Assembly: GCA_028275195.1 (NCBI GenBank)
Contig: JAPWVC010000016.1
Location: forward strand, 1 to 16,856
Source of the DNA: Candidatus Acetothermia bacterium
GTDB taxonomy: Bacteria; Bipolaricaulota; Bipolaricaulia; RBG-16-55-9; JANLFV01
Direction: 5' to 3'
Length of the DNA stretch: 16,856 bases
Of the stretch, positions 13,463-16,856 are shown piece after piece (within the stretch, counting starts at the first letter, position 1; every line of letters starts with the position of its first letter). Both the position numbers and the translations under genes were made by a program. A model generated the notes under the pieces. It saw only the letters and a list, made by a program, of their open reading frames with translations. It did not search any database and was not told where the DNA came from.

Positions 13463-14021
13463 ACTCTTCGTGATCAGCGGCCCCTCGGGGGTCGGGAAGA
13501 CCACGATCGTCCGGGCCATCCTCCCGCGGATCAGGGAGCTAGAGTTCTCCGTCTCTTGCACTACCAGGCCCCCCAGGCCGGATGAGCAGGATGGCCGGGA
13601 GTATTACTTCATCTCGCCAGAGCGGTTCGAGGAGCTCCTCCGAGAAGGGGCCTTCCTCGAGCATGCCTGGGTCTACGGCCACCACTACGGGACCCTCCGC
13701 GCGGAGGTAGAGCGCCGGCTTGCGCGGGGGAAGAGCGTCCTCTTGGACATCGACACCCAGGGGGCCCGCTCGGTCTATCTCCGCCGGCGGGAGTTGGGTT
13801 TCCCCGTGAGGTTCATCTTCATCCTCCCGCCCTCACGAGAGGAGCTCCGCCGGAGGCTGGCCTCGCGGCGGAGTGAATCGCCCGAGGAGATGGAACGGCG
13901 GCTGGCCCTCGCCTGGCGGGAGACGGAGGCGGGGATGTGGTTCGACTATCTTGTGGTCAACCGCTATTTGGAGGAGGCGATCGCATGGGTCGCGGGCCTG
14001 ATCCGGCTCGAGTTAGAGTAG
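13455..14021 (+). CDS. gmk: Guanylate kinase
   Basis: The 188-residue enzyme phosphorylates GMP (and dGMP) to GDP with ATP in the cytoplasm. The P-loop GPSGVGKTT is at residues 9-17, the GMP-binding stretch SVSCTTRPPRPDEQDGREYY follows, then the LEHAWVYGHHYGT region, LLDIDTQGA (Walker B-like strand) and FILPPSREELRRRL with the lid Arg residues. The last part carries VVNRYLEEA, the usual D/NYVVVN-like end. Its length is a little short of the usual 200-210. It overlaps remA by eight bases and acpS by 37. rpoZ, the common next gene, is absent. Confidence 0.96.
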   Translation: MPKLFVISGPSGVGKTTIVRAILPRIRELEFSVSCTTRPPRPDEQDGREYYFISPERFEELLREGAFLEHAWVYGHHYGTLRAEVERRLARGKSVLLDIDTQGARSVYLRRRELGFPVRFIFILPPSREELRRRLASRRSESPEEMERRLALAWRETEAGMWFDYLVVNRYLEEAIAWVAGLIRLELE

Positions 14022-14365
14022 GCCTGGACCTCGTCGAGGTCGAGCGGCTCGCGCGGCTGATCGAGCGGTGGGGCGAACGGTTCCTCGAGCGGGTCTTTAC
14101 CCCCGGCGAGCTCCAAGCCTGCCTCCCCCGGCGACGGGCCGCGGAGCACCTGGCCGCGCGGTTCGCGGCCAAGGAGGCGCTCGTCAAGGCCGCGGGCCTC
14201 CGCCGCGCATGGCCCTGGCGGGAGATCGAGGTGGCCAGCCGCCCCTGGGGCGAGCCCTACTTCTCCCGGCTCCCTGAGGGCCTAGATCCGGGAAGGGCCC
14301 GGCTCAGCCTCGCTCATGCCGCCGGGCTAGCGGTGGCGGTCGTCGTCCTAATCCCGGAGGGCTAG
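13985..14365 (+). CDS. acpS: Holo-[acyl-carrier-protein] synthase
   Basis: The 126-residue protein transfers 4'-phosphopantetheine from CoA to acyl carrier protein. The N-terminal VGLDLVEVERL (metal-ligand Asp15) and RFAAKEALVKAAG (Glu64) are the two AcpS signatures; the C-terminal LSLAHAAGLAVAVVV corresponds to the usual LSHxxxxAxA strand. The loop after AAKEALVKA is short and lacks the usual GTG. The ATG at 13985 is chosen because AGGAGG (13972-13977) precedes it by seven bases and no family homology is apparent upstream; the longer frame from GTG 13937 is inside gmk. It overlaps gmk by 37 bases and ends the five-gene chain, 13 bases from the convergent plsY stop. Confidence 0.9.
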   Translation: MGRGPDPARVRVGLDLVEVERLARLIERWGERFLERVFTPGELQACLPRRRAAEHLAARFAAKEALVKAAGLRRAWPWREIEVASRPWGEPYFSRLPEGLDPGRARLSLAHAAGLAVAVVVLIPEG

Positions 14366-14376
14366 CTAGGCTAGCC
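14360..14376. other. Small palindromic hairpin at the acpS/plsY convergence
   Basis: GGCTAGC-TAG-GCTAGCC is a perfect seven-base stem with a three-base loop. It overlaps the acpS stop (14363-14365) and lies just past the plsY stop. It could pause or end transcription from both sides, but there is no U-tract on either strand, so a classical intrinsic terminator is not claimed. Confidence 0.4.
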
Positions 14377-14378
14377 TT

Positions 14379-14996
14379 CTAGCCCCGCTTCTCCCCCGAT
14401 CCCGATCCTGACCTTGATCTTGAGAAGCGCTCCTCCTGGCCCCGGCTGAGCTGGGCGATGTTCCTCCGGTGGCGCCAGATCGAGAGGAGCGCGAGCGCCC
14501 CCATCAGGGCCACGCCCTCCAGGTCGCGGCTGAGGAGGAAGACCGGGAGCGGCGAGAATGCGAGGGCGCAGAGCGAGGCGAGGGAGGCGAGCCTCGTGGT
14601 CCCTAAGACTAAGCCCCAGACGGCGATGGTCCCCAAGAAGGCCGGCCAGGAGAGGACCGCCAGTATCCCCAGCGAGGTGGAGACCCCCTTCCCGCCAGTG
14701 AACCCCAAGAAGATGCTCCAGTCGTGGCCGAGGACGGCCAGCCCGGCCAGCCAGATCGGGAGGCCCCAGTGCCGGGCTAACAACCCCGCGGCCAGGCCCT
14801 TCCCCAGGTCGAGGGCCAAGGCGAGCGGATAATACCGCCAGCCGAGGACCCGCCCGACATTGGTGGCCCCGACATTCCCGCTCCCATGCTCGCGGATGTC
14901 GATCCCCTTGACGATCCGGCCGAGGAGGTAGCTGAAGGGGATCGCCCCCAAGAGGTAGAAGAGGGCTCCCGCGAGCAGGCCTTCCAGGGGCTTCAA
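14379..14996 (-). CDS. plsY: Glycerol-3-phosphate acyltransferase PlsY
   Basis: The 205-residue membrane enzyme acylates the sn-1 position of glycerol-3-phosphate with acyl-phosphate, the first step of phospholipid synthesis. Visible signatures are the N-terminal helix LLGAIPFSYLLGR, motif 1 EHGSGNVGATNVGR, motif 2 GFTGGKGVSTSLG, and a C-terminal RHRRNIAQL segment, with about five membrane helices between them. A Ser/Arg/Gly-rich tail follows. The start appears to be TTG at 14996, as an in-frame stop lies upstream and no ATG or GTG is suitably placed; GGAAG three bases before it is a poor ribosome binding site. It follows rpsA by 40 bases on the same strand. Confidence 0.93.
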   Translation of the reverse strand: MKPLEGLLAGALFYLLGAIPFSYLLGRIVKGIDIREHGSGNVGATNVGRVLGWRYYPLALALDLGKGLAAGLLARHWGLPIWLAGLAVLGHDWSIFLGFTGGKGVSTSLGILAVLSWPAFLGTIAVWGLVLGTTRLASLASLCALAFSPLPVFLLSRDLEGVALMGALALLSIWRHRRNIAQLSRGQEERFSRSRSGSGSGEKRG

Positions 14997-15025
14997 GGTC
15001 TTCCAGACCGGGCTGACTGAGCCGA

Positions 15026-15045
15026 GCTAAGCTAGGCTAAGCTAG
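15026..15045. repeat. Tandem 10-base direct repeat at the rpsA stop
   Basis: GCTAAGCTAG occurs twice in direct succession (15026-15035 and 15036-15045), covering the rpsA stop codon (15037-15039). It lies in the 40-base gap before plsY. It is rich in CTAG, like the hairpin at 14360-14376. Confidence 0.75.
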
Positions 15046-16680
15046 CCCACCCTTACTCCGGAGATGCTCCCGCATCGTGAGGGCCTCATGGCCCTGGCCC
15101 TCCTTGTAGAGCTCGACCGGCTCGAGGTTCCGCATCGAGAGGCGGACCTGGCGCTTCTCCTCGTTGATCCCGATGATCCGGGCCTCGACCTCGTCCCCCA
15201 CATGGAGGACCTCATGTGGGGTGGAGATCCGCTCATCGGAGATCTCCGAGACATGGATCAGGCCCGTGACATCAGGAGTGATCTGCATGAAGGCCCCGAA
15301 GTCCTTGATCTCGATGATCTTCCCCCGGACGATCGAGTTGAGGGAATACTCCTCGAGGAACTTGTGCCAGGGGTCCTCCTTCAGCTCCTTGAGGGAGAGG
15401 CGGATCTTCCGTTTCACCCGGTCGCTCTTGAGGACCTTGGCCTCGATCTCGTCCCCGACCTTGAGGACCTCCTCCGGCCGCTTGATCCGCTCCCAGCTCA
15501 TCTCAGAGATGTGCAAGAGGGCCTCGACCCCCTCTTCCAGCTCGACGAAGGCCCCGAATTCGGCCAGCTTCGTGACCCTTCCGTGGACGATCGCCCCCTG
15601 GGGATACTTCTTGTCGATCGTCTCCCAGGGGTCCGGCTGGGCCCGCTTGAGGGAGAGCGAGATCCGATGAGACTTCTCATCGACCCCTAGGACCACCACC
15701 TCGACCTCTTGCCCGAGGGAGACGACCTGGCGCGGGTCCTCGGGGAAGCCCCAAGAGAGCTCAGAGATGTGGACCAAGCCCTCGACATCCTGCTCGAGCT
15801 CGACGAAGGCCCCAAAATCGGTGATCGAGACGACCTTCCCCTTTACCCGCTTCCCCACAGGATAGCGTGCGGCCAGCCCCTCCCAGGGGTTGGGCCGGAG
15901 CCGCTTGATCGAGAGGGAGATCCGCTCCTTCTCCCGGTCGAAGCCGATGACCCTGACCTGGATCTTCTGCCCCGGCTTGTAGTTGTGGGCCGGGAAGGGG
16001 ATATCCTTCCAGGTGATCTCCGAGCGATGGACCAGCCCCTCGAACCCCCCGATGTCCACGAAGATCCCGAAGTCCACGACCGACTTGACCACCCCTTCGC
16101 GGACCTGGCCTACCTCCAGGCTCGCGAAGAGCCGCTCCTTCCGCTCCTCCTCCAGCTTCTCGAGATAACGCTTGTGGGAGACGACGAGGTTCTTCTCCCA
16201 GCGGTCGAGCTCGATGATCAAGAGGTCGACCTCCCTCCCCCGGAGCTTGTTGATGTCCCCGGGGAGGTCGGGCCCCAGATGCGATCCGGGGAGGAAGGCC
16301 CGAAGCCCCGAGAGGTTCACATGGTAGCCGGCCCCGGGGACCTCGGCCTCGACCCGGCCCTTCACCGGGAGGCCCTTCTGGTAGGCCTCCTCGAGCTGGG
16401 AGATCACCCGCTCGAAGAGGGCCTGCTTCTCCGAGACATAGACCGTCCCCTCTTCCTCGTCGATGTAGGTCACGAGGACCTCGAGCTCCTCCCCCTCCTC
16501 GATCTTTCCGTTCCGGAAGGGAGCGAGCTCGCTGGGGCGGAGGATCCCCTCGGTCTTGTAGCCGATATCGACCGAGATCGCCTGCTCCCCGATCTGGAGG
16601 ACCTTTCCCGTGATGATGTCCCCACGCGTGTAAGTGTGGACATCACTGTCCGTGACGAACTCTTCCATCTTCTCCGCCAT
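15037..16680 (-). CDS. rpsA: 30S ribosomal protein S1 (six S1 domains)
   Basis: The 547-residue protein contains six S1 RNA-binding domains at about residues 20-85, 102-170, 189-261, 275-347, 361-432 and 446-517. Domains 3-6 have the strong form DFGxFV..GGxEGLVHxSEI. This is the domain number and length of E. coli S1 (557 residues), which brings mRNA to the 30S subunit during initiation. Domains 1 and 2 are more divergent, as expected for the ribosome-binding end. The ATG at 16680 sits inside the 3' end of ispH (38-base overlap), with only a weak GGTGGTG upstream. plsY follows downstream. Confidence 0.94.
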   Translation of the reverse strand: MAEKMEEFVTDSDVHTYTRGDIITGKVLQIGEQAISVDIGYKTEGILRPSELAPFRNGKIEEGEELEVLVTYIDEEEGTVYVSEKQALFERVISQLEEAYQKGLPVKGRVEAEVPGAGYHVNLSGLRAFLPGSHLGPDLPGDINKLRGREVDLLIIELDRWEKNLVVSHKRYLEKLEEERKERLFASLEVGQVREGVVKSVVDFGIFVDIGGFEGLVHRSEITWKDIPFPAHNYKPGQKIQVRVIGFDREKERISLSIKRLRPNPWEGLAARYPVGKRVKGKVVSITDFGAFVELEQDVEGLVHISELSWGFPEDPRQVVSLGQEVEVVVLGVDEKSHRISLSLKRAQPDPWETIDKKYPQGAIVHGRVTKLAEFGAFVELEEGVEALLHISEMSWERIKRPEEVLKVGDEIEAKVLKSDRVKRKIRLSLKELKEDPWHKFLEEYSLNSIVRGKIIEIKDFGAFMQITPDVTGLIHVSEISDERISTPHEVLHVGDEVEARIIGINEEKRQVRLSMRNLEPVELYKEGQGHEALTMREHLRSKGGLA

Positions 16681-16856
16681 CGTTCACACCACCCATCAGT
16701 CTCTCAATCTCTCCTTGAACTGCCCGAATGGACGCCTCGGGAGTGGAGGTCCCTCCCGAGATCCCGATCCGCGATCTCCCGATAAACCACCTCCTTTCCA
16801 GCTCATTCTGGTTCTCTATATGGTAGCATCTGGTGTAACGGGCTGCAATCTCGGCG
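16643..16856 (-). CDS. ispH: 4-hydroxy-3-methylbut-2-enyl diphosphate reductase IspH, C-terminal part
   Basis: The frame is open from the window edge (first full codon at 16855) and ends with TGA at 16645-16643, giving about 70 residues. YTRCYHIENQNELERRWF followed by RIGISGGTSTPEASIRAVQ corresponds to the IspH C-terminal region (HIE..DEL...WF, then VGxTAGASTPxxxI). IspH is a [4Fe-4S] enzyme making IPP and DMAPP in the last step of the MEP isoprenoid pathway. Cluster cysteines lie outside the window. A polar tail of about 20 residues after the family end is read in the overlap with rpsA. The ispH-rpsA link is common and in some Firmicutes is a gene fusion. Confidence 0.85.
   Translation of the reverse strand, partial: AEIAARYTRCYHIENQNELERRWFIGRSRIGISGGTSTPEASIRAVQGEIERLMGGVNDGGEDGRVRHGQ

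Noticed and set aside
13937..13984. Upstream GTG start for acpS
   Set aside because: The extra 16 residues are out-of-frame gmk sequence without family similarity, while ATG 13985 has a perfect AGGAGG.
14360..14378. Classical intrinsic terminator
   Set aside because: The hairpin is good but short and has no run of T on either strand after the stem; kept only as a hairpin of unknown role.
15709..16785. 358-residue open frame antisense to rpsA
   Set aside because: It mirrors the S1 gene in a GC-rich sequence; the translation is a low-complexity Asp/Leu/Pro-rich string without any recognisable domain.

Overview
The window is a gene-dense, GC-rich bacterial chromosome segment. Bacterial origin is supported by consensus-like sigma-70 promoters, strong AGGAGG ribosome binding sites, tRNA genes with encoded CCA ends, and a full set of bacterial housekeeping genes (rsmD, yicC, remA-type, gmk, acpS, plsY, rpsA, ispH). 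GTG and TTG starts are frequent and almost every gene touches or overlaps its neighbour. The mix of a yicC-remA-gmk block, an ispH-rpsA junction, a GCDH-type acyl-CoA dehydrogenase and several PKD-domain surface proteins would suit a deep-branching lineage such as Bipolaricaulota (Acetothermia/OP1). That placement is only a guess from gene content.

Region 1 (1-6292) encodes three exported or surface proteins that share PKD domains. The first is a VCBS/FG-GAP repeat protein, incomplete at its 5' end, which appears to have lost its C-terminal membrane anchor through a frameshift. Immediately downstream is a secreted VWA-PKD protein that ends in a degenerate, duplicated dockerin-like module. Convergent to these two is a lamin-tail protein carrying six PKD domains.

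Region 2 (6293-11210) holds rsmD (16S rRNA methyltransferase with an altered motif IV), a minus-strand operon of an M24-family pita-bread hydrolase with altered metal-ligand positions followed by a DUF401 membrane protein, a RelE/ParE-type toxin-antitoxin pair behind a near-perfect promoter, and a glutaryl-CoA-dehydrogenase-like enzyme.

Region 3 (11255-14365) has two minus-strand tRNAs, Gln(CUG) and Glu(CUC), fired from a promoter that lies back-to-back with the promoter of a plus-strand five-gene chain: Memo-like protein, yicC, remA-like, gmk, acpS. All five of these genes overlap. Genes for RNA turnover, a DNA-binding regulator, GMP phosphorylation and acyl-carrier-protein activation therefore appear to be co-expressed.

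Region 4 (14379-16856) is a minus-strand operon reading ispH (3' end only), rpsA (six S1 domains), plsY. It converges on acpS, so acyl-carrier activation and phospholipid acyl transfer sit side by side.

No mobile element, CRISPR array or phage gene was seen. The unusual content is the PKD surface-protein cluster, the frameshifted anchor, the altered active sites in RsmD and the M24 protein, and several palindromes in the divergent promoter regions.
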